Source: Larix kaempferi | Lineage: Eukaryota; Streptophyta; Pinopsida; Pinales; Pinaceae | Reading direction: 5' to 3' | DNA: 64,000 bases | NCBI GenBank assembly: GCA_027924585.1 | Contig: BSBM01000762.1 | Location: forward strand, 12,009,501-12,073,500 | Part shown: positions 44,264 through 55,618 of the stretch, in pieces | Layout: each line of letters begins with the position of its first letter | How positions within the stretch are numbered: position 1 is the first letter of the stretch | The notes under the pieces: generated by a model | Told to the model about the DNA's origin: nothing | Database searches by the model: none | The model's input: only the letters and a program-made list of their open reading frames with translations | Translations under genes and position numbers: made by a program

Positions 44264-47200
44264 ATGTTGAGAAATACCCGTTCCAAGACAACCGAGAAAG
44301 ACTTGATAAACAAAGACCCCAATTTTGGAATTCGCACTGATATCAGTGATAGAGTATCTGAAACCTATCAGCTGGAGTGGTCAAGGATTTATGAAATTAT
44401 TGAAAATGACCACTTGTCGAAAATATAGGATAACCACTCTATTTATGAGAATATCAGGGATTGTCAATTACATGCTATAGCAGCTAGACCATCCCTCCTC
44501 CCATACAAAGATGTCGTGAAATGGATAATCGATCATGCAGACCCTAAATCTTGTTCCTTCAATGATAATACAGGGTCCCAAGTGACTTCTTTCCACTCAG
44601 AAGTTTTTTCTAGGGCATATGCCCTTAGGCTAGCCACCCAATTGTTCAATGTGGTTTTCCTAGATTCTGTGAAGACCTGGTTTAATTTTGATGAGATAAT
44701 AAAATTCTGGATGAACAACCCGACCAACTTCATACCCAAAGCCAATAACTCTTACCCTATTTCATGGTTCAAGGAACCCTTTTCTCTCCTAGATTCCATG
44801 TTGTGCAGGCTATACGGCTTACCCAATTGTTATGTGTTTAAAGTTGAATGGTCACCTATGGCTCATCACATTCTCACAACAGGGGAATCATTTAATTGGG
44901 CCTAGATACTGTCAGCCGAGTTAAAATCAGAAATAGAACGTTAACATAAAACATTGGCCTAAAAGAAACCTCCTTTTTTCTATTCGGCCTATTTTATTAA
45001 TGTGTTTGTTCAACATTCCCGTTCCTCTCGATGGGATGGAATTGGACCTTATCAGCACCTCCAGTTCACATATAGTGTTCAACATTATGGGAAAAAAACT
45101 ATGTGCCTTTGCTGTATGACATATGTGATAATTTATTTAAAACAATTTATCACACGATATTCAGAGACGATGCACCTGCCTTCTCTGCTCATCCCAAAAT
45201 ACTCATCCCCACTGTTTGTGACTGGTATGTAGGAGAATCCTTCTCCTATGTCAGGGTTTGGGGACGTAATACAGTTCATTTATTGCCAGGGATAGTCCCA
45301 GATAGATTGTTGGTTGAATAAATTGCTTACCAAAATTTTATAAATTGAGTATTCCTCAAGCTAAATGGACCTAAAAGAAAAGGATGGCCCAAATTCCCAT
45401 TGAACCTTGGCCCTCTGGTCATCCAAAATTCAGCACATCCTGCAGTGTTGGGGAAGAAAATTGCTTCACTAAAGCTGGGAAAATATCCCAAAAGGATGCA
45501 TGACCCTAAGGGATTCGTAGCCAACAACTTTTACCAAGAACATATAAGGACTACTTATTCTCACGATACTATTCCTGATGATTTCATTTACCAAGGAGTC
45601 ACTTTGTTTTTTGAAGGCCCGATTAGGGTTAAATTTAAAGAAGAACAAAGTTTTATTCTCCAATACCAACATGAACTCAAGTCCAAGGTTTTGATTTAAA
45701 GGAAAATGGAACTATCACTTTAAGAATAGGAAAAAAGGGTTAGAGTAGAGAATATGCACAAAAGGAAAGTACTCCCTTGATGCTAACCTACCCAGATGAA
45801 GGCAAAGGAAAAGACCTTGTGGAGGATGTTCAATAGGTCAAGTAGATTCTGATTCAATCAGCTGATGAGATGAAGAAGAAACTAGCACACATGACTGGAA
45901 TGGTTGATACTTAGGTGATTGCTACAAGCACACCAACAAAAAGACAGAAGATTCAATCCTCTGCATCTCAAATACCCACATTAAATATTGAATAAAATGA
46001 TGTAGAGGATGAATGGCTTCCTCTTTTCCTTGTTATACCTGTTATATAAGAATCACTAGAGTCTCTCAGACTATTGTCGATTTGCTTGATAGCTTTGTGA
46101 TGGACGATACCACTTCAGAGGTTTATTTTCCTGAATTTATTAACACTTTTGTTACATCAACACTTTCACCCCCACTCACTTCGGTTGAGCTTCCTTCCAC
46201 CTCATCTATTGAGGTTACACTACCACCATCCACCATATCTAAATTATTTTATACATTAACCTCCATCATTACTTAACATCCGACCTTTACAGTTCCACCT
46301 GTCACCTTACCACCAATAGTTACTGAGATGCAGTTTCCAATCGTTTCTCTGAAACCATCACTTACCATTGCTCCTACTTCCCTTCTTGAGGTTGTCACTT
46401 TGACTACTTCTCCTACTTCTGTACCTTCAGTTTCTACAACCACCCCTTCTCCTCTATCTACCTACCAAATAACTATGTACATCCTTAATTCCATTGTTAC
46501 CCAAACAACAACATTAGTTGCAACATGTAATATTTCCACATCTTCAACTAAGTTGATAGTTGATTCTGGAGATGATGCTATGGTTTCCATTGGGAAATAC
46601 TTTTACAGTAGATCAACCAAAGCAGTGCTGAAAAGAGGTAATAAAAGAAGAAGGGAACCAACTATGCTCCAAGCGCCTGTCCCCAATCAAATAATTTGGG
46701 AAAAAAATTCTGTTGACATTCAACAGGAGGCATTAGACAATGCTGCAGCAATGGGAGAATTTGTTGGAGCCAATTATGATTCAATGACTTGACTGAATAA
46801 GGAGATTGACATTAAGAAAGAAGAATTGAAGAAGCTCCAAGATTAGCAGATCAAAATTAATGAAGAACATAAATATGAGATTCATGAATTAAGGAATGAG
46901 TATGAAAGTTAGCTCAAGGATTGGCAAGAACATAATACTTCTCTCTAGGTTCAACTCCAGGATACACAACTCCAAAATACTAGAAATATCGAGAAGATAG
47001 CAGTACTAGAACAACATCTGAAGCATGTAGTTTCCAATGCAGCCACTTCTTCTTTTCCTATATTCCCCGAGGGAGAGTTCAAGGATTTGGCCTTCGAAGT
47101 TAATGAGCAGCATCACAAGCTTTTGGATGACTTATTTAGTTCCCTGAATGATATTCAGGAAACTTAGTATGTTTTTGAGAAGATTTCTATTATTCTTCAG

Positions 47201-47764
47201 CAACATATTGAATAAAGGAAACAAGCTTCCAAGGCCATTGAATATGTTACTGATTGGCAAAGGTATATTAAGGATAAGCCTGAGGATATCCCAGTCTTGG
47301 ATAGCTTCAAGTTTAGGAGAATAAGAACATCTTTGGATGCCTGGAAAAATGCTTGTGAGAGGGTTGAAGAAACAATTAAGAAGGCACAAGAAATTTGTGG
47401 AAGAAGATGGTATGTTCGAGACAACGTCATGGTCATGCTAAAATTTCCCACTTTCGAACTTATTGAGAAGGCTTCTCCACCAAAGATGATGATTGAGAAG
47501 GTGAATAGTAGGTGTGCACAGGTCAAAGAACAGATTAGCAGCTCGAGCACATACAGATTTCAGAAGTTGACAAGTTCATCAAGCAACCTGTCAGTCTAGA
47601 GAACAAGATCCACATCTTTCTGCATACTTGGCACACATTAAGAAATAATGAGATTGAATCTTTCACGTGTGATGCCCAGTTAGGAATCGAGCTAGGTATG
47701 TATCCATATGTGGATGAGTTGTTAGAAGTTTGGGACAAGTGGCAAGGCACCCTTGGCTATTCTT
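44264..47764 (+). pseudogene. ORF inside the E 3' LTR, decayed and cut by G
   Basis: Homologue of the frame at 31692-35489, with the same N-terminal blocks, T/S/P-rich segment (46140-46500), KRGNKRRREP (near 46640), coiled coil and C-terminal helices. Some stops differ from the 5' copy: several pairs are TAG here and CAG/CAA there, or the reverse (for example 46912, 46947 and 47529). A one-base deletion near 47533 shifts the last segment. It would end a few codons beyond 47764 but for the G insertion. Confidence 0.75.
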
Positions 47765-48579
47765 TGTTAGGATATTCTTATACTCCACCCTAGTCCTACC
47801 AACATTTTCAGTCTTGCATGCATTTCAGTATGCAACATGCATTCTGCATGCATGCATGCAATTTCACGCATCCCAGTCATCAGTCCTAGCACCTAGCCCT
47901 CAACTAGCTATCCCCAGGAGCTTCTCACGGATCAATTTTATCCCTCCTAGAGCTTAGTGTGACCTTCTTCCTTGATTTAACGAATCCACTCGTCCTCTCT
48001 CACCTACCACTCAGTTGCAATTCAGTTAGTTGAGTTATCTTTAGTTCTCTCCTTTATTTAAGGATAGACTGACTCTAAACTGACTGTATCACGCCAATGG
48101 ACCTCCGATGAGACTAGACTGCCCATTCTGACTCCAGCTAGCTCCTCATGCACCCTCCACTGATCCTGCTTCATTCAGTTAGTGCCTCCATGTGCCAGTT
48201 ACACTCAGTCACAACTACCACACTCAGTTAGACTTGGTTTGACTGATGGTTGATAGTTACTTGCGTATTGATGACTCCACTGATGACGACATAGAATTCT
48301 AGTTGTGCTTTGATGACACTCCAATGATCTTTTGATCACTCCATGAAGCCTAATTCGAATTGCCACCTTGGCATTCAAATCCTCATGCATTGTATTATTT
48401 ATTTGTCAATTTGTGATTAATGAATTAGTGTGTGTGAAGTTATTTTGCTTCTATATGAGTTCTAATGTACTATTATTATGTTGCTCCTTTTATTGCATTG
48501 ACCACTCTTAATCTTGTTCCTAAATTCTTTCATTGTGAGGTATACATCAGTTCTTAGATCTGCTGTGAGTATTTTCACA
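47765..48579 (+). repeat. G LTR 1 (815 bp)
   Basis: Starts TGTTAGGATATTCTTATACTCC, ends ...TATTTTCACA. PBS TGGTATCATAGC follows (48580-48591), one change from consensus. Confidence 0.93.
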
Positions 48580-48743
48580 TGGTATCATAGCATGTTGAGA
48601 GTATTGTCTATCTCAATTTGTGATAATTTTTTGCAGGTTATTATCAAGATTTCGAGTGTCGCAGTTGCAGCAGTTTCTGCATTTTTGCAGTAGTAGCAGT
48701 TGCAGATATTTTCTATTATTTTTGCAGGTCTTCTACAGCTTCC

Positions 48744-49940
48744 ATGAATTTCAAAGGAATTCCTCCTCTTTCTCTATTCAACTATGTTGAATGGAAACCA
48801 AAAATGATAGCATATTTGAAGAGCCATGATATCTTTGATTATTGTTTTGAAAGAGAGTTCGAATCCTCTGAAGAAGAGAACGAATGGTTAAATGAAGGTG
48901 AAAGATCCCTTGCACCCATGTGGTATGCTATTGCTCGATTCATGGAAATCCACTCCCTAGATGTTGAATCTCCAAAAGAGCTATGGGCCCACCTAGATGA
49001 AATATTTGGAAGACAGAATGAATGGATTGGTCCAAACCCTTTTGAGAGCAAGCCTAGTGATGCATTTGCCTTCCTTGATGATCTCATTGGTCATGAATCC
49101 GTATCAAAAATATCTCATATTGAATTTAGACACAAAGAAGAAGAACTTGTAGATTCTAAACTCATCCTCAAAATTTCTTCTATTTTTAATTATGTGCTAG
49201 CTCACACTCTAGAAATTGCAGAGGTTCCTAAATCCTCTCTTGCACCAGAGTCTATTGGTTTGCATCATGATCTCATGAATGTTTCGGAGGTTAAATCATC
49301 CATTGGAGGTAATGCATTCGCTCTCCTTGATCACTCACCTCTTATGTACTACTATATGATCATTATTTCATGCTTTCAGAAGGTTATTGAAGATGATGGC
49401 CATTGCCATTCACTTGGGATAATTTCTCATGCATTTACTGGTTTAGATCTCAACTCAAATGGTTCAAAGGAGATCTTAAGAAACCATGATTCAAGTCTTG
49501 GATTTGATTTGAATTCCAAGCAATCACTGATATTTGATGGTTCTTTTAGGAATAATTTGACCCATGATGGCCATTGCCATTCGTCTGGGATAATTTCTCA
49601 TGCATTCAATGGTTTAGATCTCACCTCAAATGGTGCAATGGAGATCTTAAGAAACTATTCTTCAAGTCTTGGATCTGATTTGGATTCAAAGCATTTACTA
49701 TCATGTGATGGTTCTTTTGGGCATAATCTCACCTATGATGGTTCGAAGGAGAAGACAGAAGTCTATCTGCACATTCATAGATTTGATCCTACCTCAGCTA
49801 ATTTGAATCACATGTTCAAGGATCATCCTCATACCTTTGGATTTGTTCTCATCACATTCGATCTGAAGAGCAAGTACAAGCACATGATTTTTGAGCATGA
49901 TCCACTTCTTCCCAAGAAGAAGATACCTCCATACATATGA
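48744..49940 (+). CDS. G gag-like protein, copy 1 (398 aa)
   Basis: Intact 398-codon frame. The N-terminal third resembles Copia gag (LFNYVEWKPKMIAYLKSHD, then ESPKELWAHLDEIFGRQNE). The second half contains two copies of a unit of about 60 residues (about 215-332) with GIISHAF-GLDL-SNG and SSLG-DL-SK-L, then a tail ending HDPLLPKKKIPPYI. No zinc knuckle, protease, integrase or RT. It starts at the first ATG after a leader of about 150 bp from the PBS, and a purine tract (aaggggggg) near 50119 precedes the next LTR. Likely role: a capsid-like protein of an element that borrows enzymes from another Copia. The 398-codon length is the same in copy 3, roughly nine in ten residues identical. Confidence 0.85.
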   Translation: MNFKGIPPLSLFNYVEWKPKMIAYLKSHDIFDYCFEREFESSEEENEWLNEGERSLAPMWYAIARFMEIHSLDVESPKELWAHLDEIFGRQNEWIGPNPFESKPSDAFAFLDDLIGHESVSKISHIEFRHKEEELVDSKLILKISSIFNYVLAHTLEIAEVPKSSLAPESIGLHHDLMNVSEVKSSIGGNAFALLDHSPLMYYYMIIISCFQKVIEDDGHCHSLGIISHAFTGLDLNSNGSKEILRNHDSSLGFDLNSKQSLIFDGSFRNNLTHDGHCHSSGIISHAFNGLDLTSNGAMEILRNYSSSLGSDLDSKHLLSCDGSFGHNLTYDGSKEKTEVYLHIHRFDPTSANLNHMFKDHPHTFGFVLITFDLKSKYKHMIFEHDPLLPKKKIPPYI

Positions 49941-50126
49941 CCAAGCATCACACCTCCTTGAGTTTGGAGAATTTATTTTTGGTGTGCATCACAATCTATT
50001 TTGAGGGGGAGTATTTTTCCCATGAGGTTTTCCCCATTTCATCGATTTATTAACTGTTACTATTATTCATTGTATTGGGTGACCGTCGGTCTTAGTTACC
50101 AGGGCCCGGGATGGATTAAGGGGGGG
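49941..50126 (+). other. G unit 1 3' noncoding and polypurine tract
   Basis: About 185 bp between the gag stop and the next LTR, ending in ttaaggggggg (PPT). The neighbouring units have the same segment. Confidence 0.8.
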
Positions 50127-50956
50127 TTTTAGGATATTCCTATACTCCACCCTAGTCCTACTAGCATTTTCATTATTTTCATTTGCAGTCTTGCATGGAT
50201 TTCAGTATGCAGCATGCATTCTTCATGCATGTATGCAATTGCATGCATCCCAGTCATCAGTCCCAATACCTAGCCCTTAGCTAGCTAGCGCCGGGAGCTC
50301 CTCACGGATCATTTTTATCCCTCCTAGAGCTTAGTGCGCCCTTATTCCTTGATTTAAGGAAGCCACTCGTCCTCTCTCACCTACCACTCAGTTGCACTTC
50401 AGTTAGTTGAGTTATCTTTAGTTCTCTCCTTGATTTCAGTATAGATTGACTCTCAATTGACTGTATCACTCTGATGGACCTCCGATGAGACTAGAATGCC
50501 CATTCTAACTCCAGTTAGCTCCTCATGCACCCTCCACTGAGCCTCCTTCATTCATTTAGTGCCTCCATATGCCAGTTACACTCAGTCACACCTACCACAC
50601 TTAGTTAGACTCAGTTTGACTGATGGTTGACAGTTACTTGTGCATTGATGACTCCACCGATGATGAGATAGACTTCTAGTTGTGCTTTTATGACACTCGA
50701 GTGATATTTTGATCACTCCATGAAGGCTAATTGGAATTTCCACCTTAGAATTCGAATCCTCATGCATTGTATTATTTATTTGTCCATTTGTGATTAATGA
50801 ATTAGTGTGTGTGAAGTTATTTTGCTTCTATCTGAGTTCTACTGTATTATTATTCTATTGCTCATTTTACTGCATTGACCACTCTTAATCTTATTCCTAA
50901 ATTCTTTCATTGTGAGGTATACATCAGCGCTTAGATCTGTTGTGAGGATTTTCACA
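50127..50956 (+). repeat. G LTR 2 (830 bp)
   Basis: The first bases are TTTTAGG, a G-to-T change from TGTTAGG; the end is ...GGATTTTCACA. PBS TGGTATCAGAGC at 50957-50968. Confidence 0.92.
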
Positions 50957-51104
50957 TGGTATCAGAGCATGTTGAGAGTATTCTCGATCTCCATTCCTGA
51001 GATTTTTTTGCACGTTATTATCAATATTTCGAGTGCAGTAGTTGCAGCAGTTTTTGCATTTTTGCAGATATTTTCTATTGTTTTTGCAGGTCTTCTACAG
51101 CTTC

Positions 51105-51343
51105 CATAAATTTTGAAGGAATTCCTCCTCTTTCTCTATTCAACTATGTTGAATGGAAACAAAAAATGATAGCATATTTGAAGAGCCATGATCTCGTTGA
51201 TTATTGTTTTGAAAGAGAGTTCGAATCCCTTGAAGAAGAGAATGACTGGTTAAATAAAGGTGAAAGAGCCCTTGATCCCATGTGGTATGCTTTTTGAGCA
51301 TGATCCACTTCTTCCCAAGAAGAAGATACCTCCAGACATATGA
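51105..51343 (+). pseudogene. G gag, copy 2, deleted
   Basis: The ATG has become ATA (ccataaatttt). About 60 N-terminal codons are present, then a deletion of about 960 bp joins ggtatgct to ttttgagcatgatcc of the C-terminal end. The joined sites share atgct, so a microhomology deletion is likely. Confidence 0.88.
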
Positions 51344-51529
51344 CCAAGCATCACACTTGCTTGAATTTGTAGAATTTATTTTTGGTGTGCCTTACAGTCT
51401 ATTTTGAGGGGGGGTATTTTTCCAATGAGGTTTTCCTTATTTCCTCAGTTTATTTACTTTTATTATTATTCATTGTATTGGATGACTTTTGGTCTCAGTT
51501 AACAAGGCCCAGGATAGATTAAGGGGGGG

Positions 51530-52359
51530 TGTTAGGATATTCCTATACTCCACGCTAGTCCTACCAACATTTTCATTATTTGCATTTTCAGTCTTGCATG
51601 CATTTCTACGTGCAGCATGCATTCTTCATGCATGCATGCAATTGCATGCATCCCAGTCATCAGTCCCAGCATGTAGCCCTCAGCTAGCTAGCCCTGGGAG
51701 CTTCTCACAGATTAGTTTTAGCCCTCCTAGAGCTTAGTGTGCCCTTCTTCTTTGATTTAAGGAAGCCACTTGTCCTCTCTCACCTACCACTCAGTTGCAC
51801 TTCAGTTAGTTGAGTTATCTTTAGTTCTCTCCTTGATTTAAGGATAAACTAACTCTCAACTGACTGTATCACTCCGATGGACCTCTGATGAGACTAGACT
51901 ACCGATTCTAACTCCAGTTAGCTCCTCATGCTCCCTCCACTGATCCTTCTTCATTCAGTTAGTGCCTCCATGTGCCAGTTACACTCAGTCACACCTACCA
52001 CACTTAGTTAGACTCAGTTTGACTAATGGTTGACAGTTACTTGTGCATTGATGACTCCACCGGTGATGAGATAGACTTCTAGTTATGCTTTGATGACACT
52101 CCAGTGATATTTTTATGACTCCATGAAGGTTAATTCGAACTGCCACCTTGGCATTTGAATCCCCATGCATTGTATTATTTATTTGTCCATTTGTGATTAA
52201 TGAATTAGTGTGTGTGAAGTTATTTTGCTTCTATCTGAGTTCTACTGTATTATTATTGTGCTGCTCATTTTACTGCATTGACCACTCTTAATCTTATTCC
52301 TAAATTCTTTCATTGTGAGGTATACATCATCTCTTAGATCTGTTGTGAGGATTTTCACA
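51530..52359 (+). repeat. G LTR 3 (830 bp)
   Basis: Starts TGTTAGGATATTCC, ends ...GGATTTTCACA. PBS TGGTATCAGAGC at 52360-52371. Confidence 0.93.
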
Positions 52360-52523
52360 TGGTATCAGAGCATGTTGAGAGTATTGTGTATCTCCATTCC
52401 TGATATTTTTTTGCACGTTATTATCAATATTTTGAGTGCAGCAGTTGCAACAGTTTCTGCATTTTTGCAGCAGTAGAAGTTGTAGATATTTTCTATTGTT
52501 GTTGTAGGTCTTCTACAGCTTCC

Positions 52524-53720
52524 ATGAATTTCGAAGGAATTCCTCCTCTTTATCTATTCAACTATGATGAATGGAAACCGAAAATGATAGCATATTTGAA
52601 GAGCCATGATCTTTTTTATTATTGTTTTGAAAGAGAGTTCGAATCCTCTGAAGAAGAGAATGACTGGTTAAATGAAGGTGAAATAGCCCTTGCACCCATG
52701 TGGCATGCTATGTCTCGATGCATGGAAATCCACTCCCTTAATGTTGAATCTCCAAAAGAGCTATGGGCCCACCTGGATGAAAGATTTGGCAGACAGAATG
52801 AAGGGATTGGTCCAAACCCTTTCGAGAGCAATCCCAGTCATGCATTCGCCCTCCTTGATGATCTCATTGATCATGAATCAGTATCAAACATATCTCACAT
52901 TGAAGTTAGACGCAAAGAAGAAGAACATGCAGATTCTACACTCATGCTCAAAATTTCTTCTATTTCGAATTTTGTGCCAGCTCACACTCTAGAAATTGCA
53001 GAGGTTCCTAAATCGTCTCTTGCACCAGAGTCTATTGGTTTGAATCATGATCTCATGAATGTTTCAGAGGTTAAATCAACCATTGAAGGTAATGCATTCG
53101 CTCTCCTTGATCACTCAACTCTTATGTACTACTATATGATAATTATTTCATGCTTTCAGAAGGTTATTGAAGATGATGGCCATTTCCATTCACTTGGGAT
53201 AATTTCTCACGCATTTACTGGCTTAGATCTCACCTCAAATGGTTCAAAGGAGATCTTAGGAAACCATGATTCAAGTCTTGGATCTGATTTGGATTCCAAG
53301 CAATCACTGAAACTTGATGGTTCGTTTGGGCATAATCTCACCCATGATGGCCATTACCATTCGCTTGGGATAATTTCTCATGCATTCAATGGTTTAGATC
53401 TCACCTCAAATGGTTCAAAGGAGATCTTAAGAAGCCATTCTTCAAGTCTTGGATCTGATTTGGATTCAAAGCATTTACTATCACGTGATGGTTCTTTTGG
53501 GCATAATCTCACCTATGATGGTTCGAAGGAGAAGACAAAAGACTATCTGCACATTCATAGATTTGATCCTACCTCAGCTGATTCGAATCACATGTTCAAG
53601 GATCATCCTCACACCTTTGGATTTGTCCTCATCACATTCGATCTGAAGAGCAAGTACACAGACATGCTTTTTGAGCATGATCCACTTCTTCCCAAGAAGA
53701 AGATACCTCCAGACATATGA
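52524..53720 (+). CDS. G gag-like protein, copy 3 (398 aa)
   Basis: Same length and layout as copy 1, with changes scattered along it and no indel. The two repeat units in the second half are even closer to each other here (GIISHAFTGLDLTSNGSKEI against GIISHAFNGLDLTSNGSKEI). Two full-length frames inside an otherwise decaying array suggest either recent duplication or that the frame was preserved until the array formed. Confidence 0.85.
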   Translation: MNFEGIPPLYLFNYDEWKPKMIAYLKSHDLFYYCFEREFESSEEENDWLNEGEIALAPMWHAMSRCMEIHSLNVESPKELWAHLDERFGRQNEGIGPNPFESNPSHAFALLDDLIDHESVSNISHIEVRRKEEEHADSTLMLKISSISNFVPAHTLEIAEVPKSSLAPESIGLNHDLMNVSEVKSTIEGNAFALLDHSTLMYYYMIIISCFQKVIEDDGHFHSLGIISHAFTGLDLTSNGSKEILGNHDSSLGSDLDSKQSLKLDGSFGHNLTHDGHYHSLGIISHAFNGLDLTSNGSKEILRSHSSSLGSDLDSKHLLSRDGSFGHNLTYDGSKEKTKDYLHIHRFDPTSADSNHMFKDHPHTFGFVLITFDLKSKYTDMLFEHDPLLPKKKIPPDI

Positions 53721-53906
53721 CCAAGCATCACACCTGCTTGAGTTTGGAGCATTTATTTTTTGTGTGCTTTATAGTCTTTTTTGAGGGGGGGTATTTTTTC
53801 CATGAGTTTTTCCCCATTTCCTTGGTTTATTGACTGTTATTATGATTCATTGTATTGGGTGACCTTTGGTCTCAGTTACTAGGGCCCAAGATGGATTAAG
53901 GGGGGG

Positions 53907-54718
53907 TGTTAGGATATTCCTATACTCCACCCTAGTCCTACCAACATTTTCATTATTTTCATTTTCATTCTTGCATGCATTCTGCATGCATGGATGCAAT
54001 TGCATGCATCCCAGTTATCAGTCCCAACACCTAACCCTCATCTAGCTAGCCCCGGGAGGTTCTCACAGATCAGTTTTATCCCTCCTAGATATTAGTGCGC
54101 CCTTCTTCCTTGATTTAAAGAATCCACTTGTCCTCTCTCACCTACCACTCAGTTGCACTTCAGTTAGTTGATTTATCTTTAGTTCTCTCCTTGATTTAAG
54201 AATAGACTTACTCTCAACTGACTGTATCAGTCCGATGGACCCCCAATGAGACTAGACTGCCCATTCTGACTCCAGTTAGCTCCTCATGCACCCTCCACTG
54301 AGCTTCCTTCATTCAGTTAGTACCTCCATGTGCCAGTTACACTCAGTCAAACCTACCACACTCAATCAGACTCATTTTTACTGATGCTTGATAGTTACTT
54401 GTGCATTGATGACTCCACCGGTGATGAGATAGAATTCTAGTTGTGCTTTGATGACACTCCAGTGATATTTTGATCACTCCATGAAGGCTAATTCAAATTT
54501 CCACCTTGGCATTCGAATCCTCATGCATTGTATTATTTATTTGTCCATTTGTGATTAATGAATTAGTGTGTGTGAAGTTATTTTGCTTCTATCCGAGTTC
54601 TATCTGTATTATTATTATGTTGCTCATTTTACTGAATTGACCACTCTTAATCTTATTCCTAAATTCTTTCATTGTGAGGTATACATCAGCTCTTAGATCT
54701 GTAGTGAGGATTTTCACA
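53907..54718 (+). repeat. G LTR 4 (812 bp)
   Basis: Preceded by PPT ttaaggggggg. Ends ...GGATTTTCACA directly followed by E sequence (tacttagattagattg), without a PBS, as expected for the last LTR. Confidence 0.93.
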
Positions 54719-55613
54719 TACTTAGATTAGATTGATTTTGTAATCCCTTTTTTATGGGAAGTCCACCTTTCGTATCTTTATTGTAAATTATTATTAAAGG
54801 CGTAGAGATCTCATAGGGGATAGGGGGAGAAATCACCAGAGAAGGACTGGAGAAACACTATTTCACCTGAGATATTTTAATTTTTTGCAAACTTGATGAA
54901 TCAAAGTTAGTTTCTTTTGTCATCTTCTTTGTCTATTTTGTCAAGTGTGTTTGATAATTCCGGTTTTTCACCTTAATTATTTAAATCAACTCTGTTTTAT
55001 CCTTTTCTATTCAATGAATGCATCCGATCTGTAGATTGAATTTATTTGAACTTACAGTTTGGAATTTATTATGTCTTAAGTGAATTTATTCATTTATCTA
55101 TTTCTGCAAGTGATAAACATATATTATAAAATTAATGCCAATTTTTCAATCAGCATGTTTCAATAGGATAATCGTGCATGTGCTTTAACTCTTAAGCTAC
55201 AATCATTCAATTTTAATTTTTTGACTGTGTCTTAAGCTAATAAGTAAAGATCCACTTCACATGTTTGTCAATTGGTGAAATACTTATTAATTGTCAGATA
55301 TGGTTATCCTGCACACCAAAACATATTCCTTTAATTTAGATCTAACTTAGCTTAGATTTCCTTTAAAGCAAACATTACTCACTTCTAGAGATAGAACGCT
55401 TTTGATATTCCCTCACAAGAAGAAATATCCATCAGGATCAACCCAGTTAAGTGCTAGTGGAGGCCTTACATCCATGGGATTCAAGCACACCAAACAGTCT
55501 GGGGATAGAACTGCTCTTGCGTAGAGTTGTTTGAAGCCTTTCAAATTGGGCTTTCACCCTCTATTTCTAGCCTTGGAAAACATTCAAGCACTTACATACC
55601 CAGGGCTTCAACC
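54719..55613 (+). repeat. E 3' LTR, right part
   Basis: Matches 35470-36374, from tagattagattgattttgta to cccagggcttcaac. The last base of the LTR is C where the 5' copy has A. Noncoding. Confidence 0.88.
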
Positions 55614-55618
55614 AGGAG

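Larger units (their letters stand above)
43300..47764 (+). repeat. E 3' LTR, left part
   Basis: Begins TGTTGTAGAGACAACAG and matches 30722 onward. Ends at the G insertion just after the WDKWQ codons of the LTR ORF; the next bases ttctt (47760-47764) are one TSD copy of G. Confidence 0.88.
47765..54718 (+). mobile_element. G, tandem array of gag-only (TR-GAG type) LTR elements
   Basis: Four LTRs and three internal regions in the same direction: LTR 47765-48579, int, LTR 50127-50956, int (deleted), LTR 51530-52359, int, LTR 53907-54718. Repeat steps are 2362, 1403 and 2377 bp. Only the outer ends meet E sequence; flanks are ttctt (47760-47764) and tactt (54719-54723), a 4/5 TSD. This is the pattern of one insertion enlarged by unequal LTR recombination. 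Confidence 0.92.
30722..55613 (+). mobile_element. E, Tat-like Ty3/Gypsy element with 5.6-kb LTRs that carry an ORF
   Basis: 5' LTR 30722-36374, internal region 36375-43299, 3' LTR 43300-55613 interrupted by array G (47765-54718). The LTR ends are set by where the two copies stop matching: TGTTGTAGAGACAA at the start and GGCTTCAAC(A) at the end. Internal order is gag, protease, RNase H, RT, degenerate RNase H, integrase. Many stops make it inactive. It lies inside frame H: flanks gggac (30717-30721) and aggag (55614-55618) are a weak TSD, but removing E and one flank copy restores the H frame. Confidence 0.88.

Noticed and set aside
48370-48395. tRNA gene suggested by a TTCGAATCC-like T-loop motif in G LTRs
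   Set aside because: No A box or cloverleaf around it; present in every G LTR as ordinary LTR sequence.
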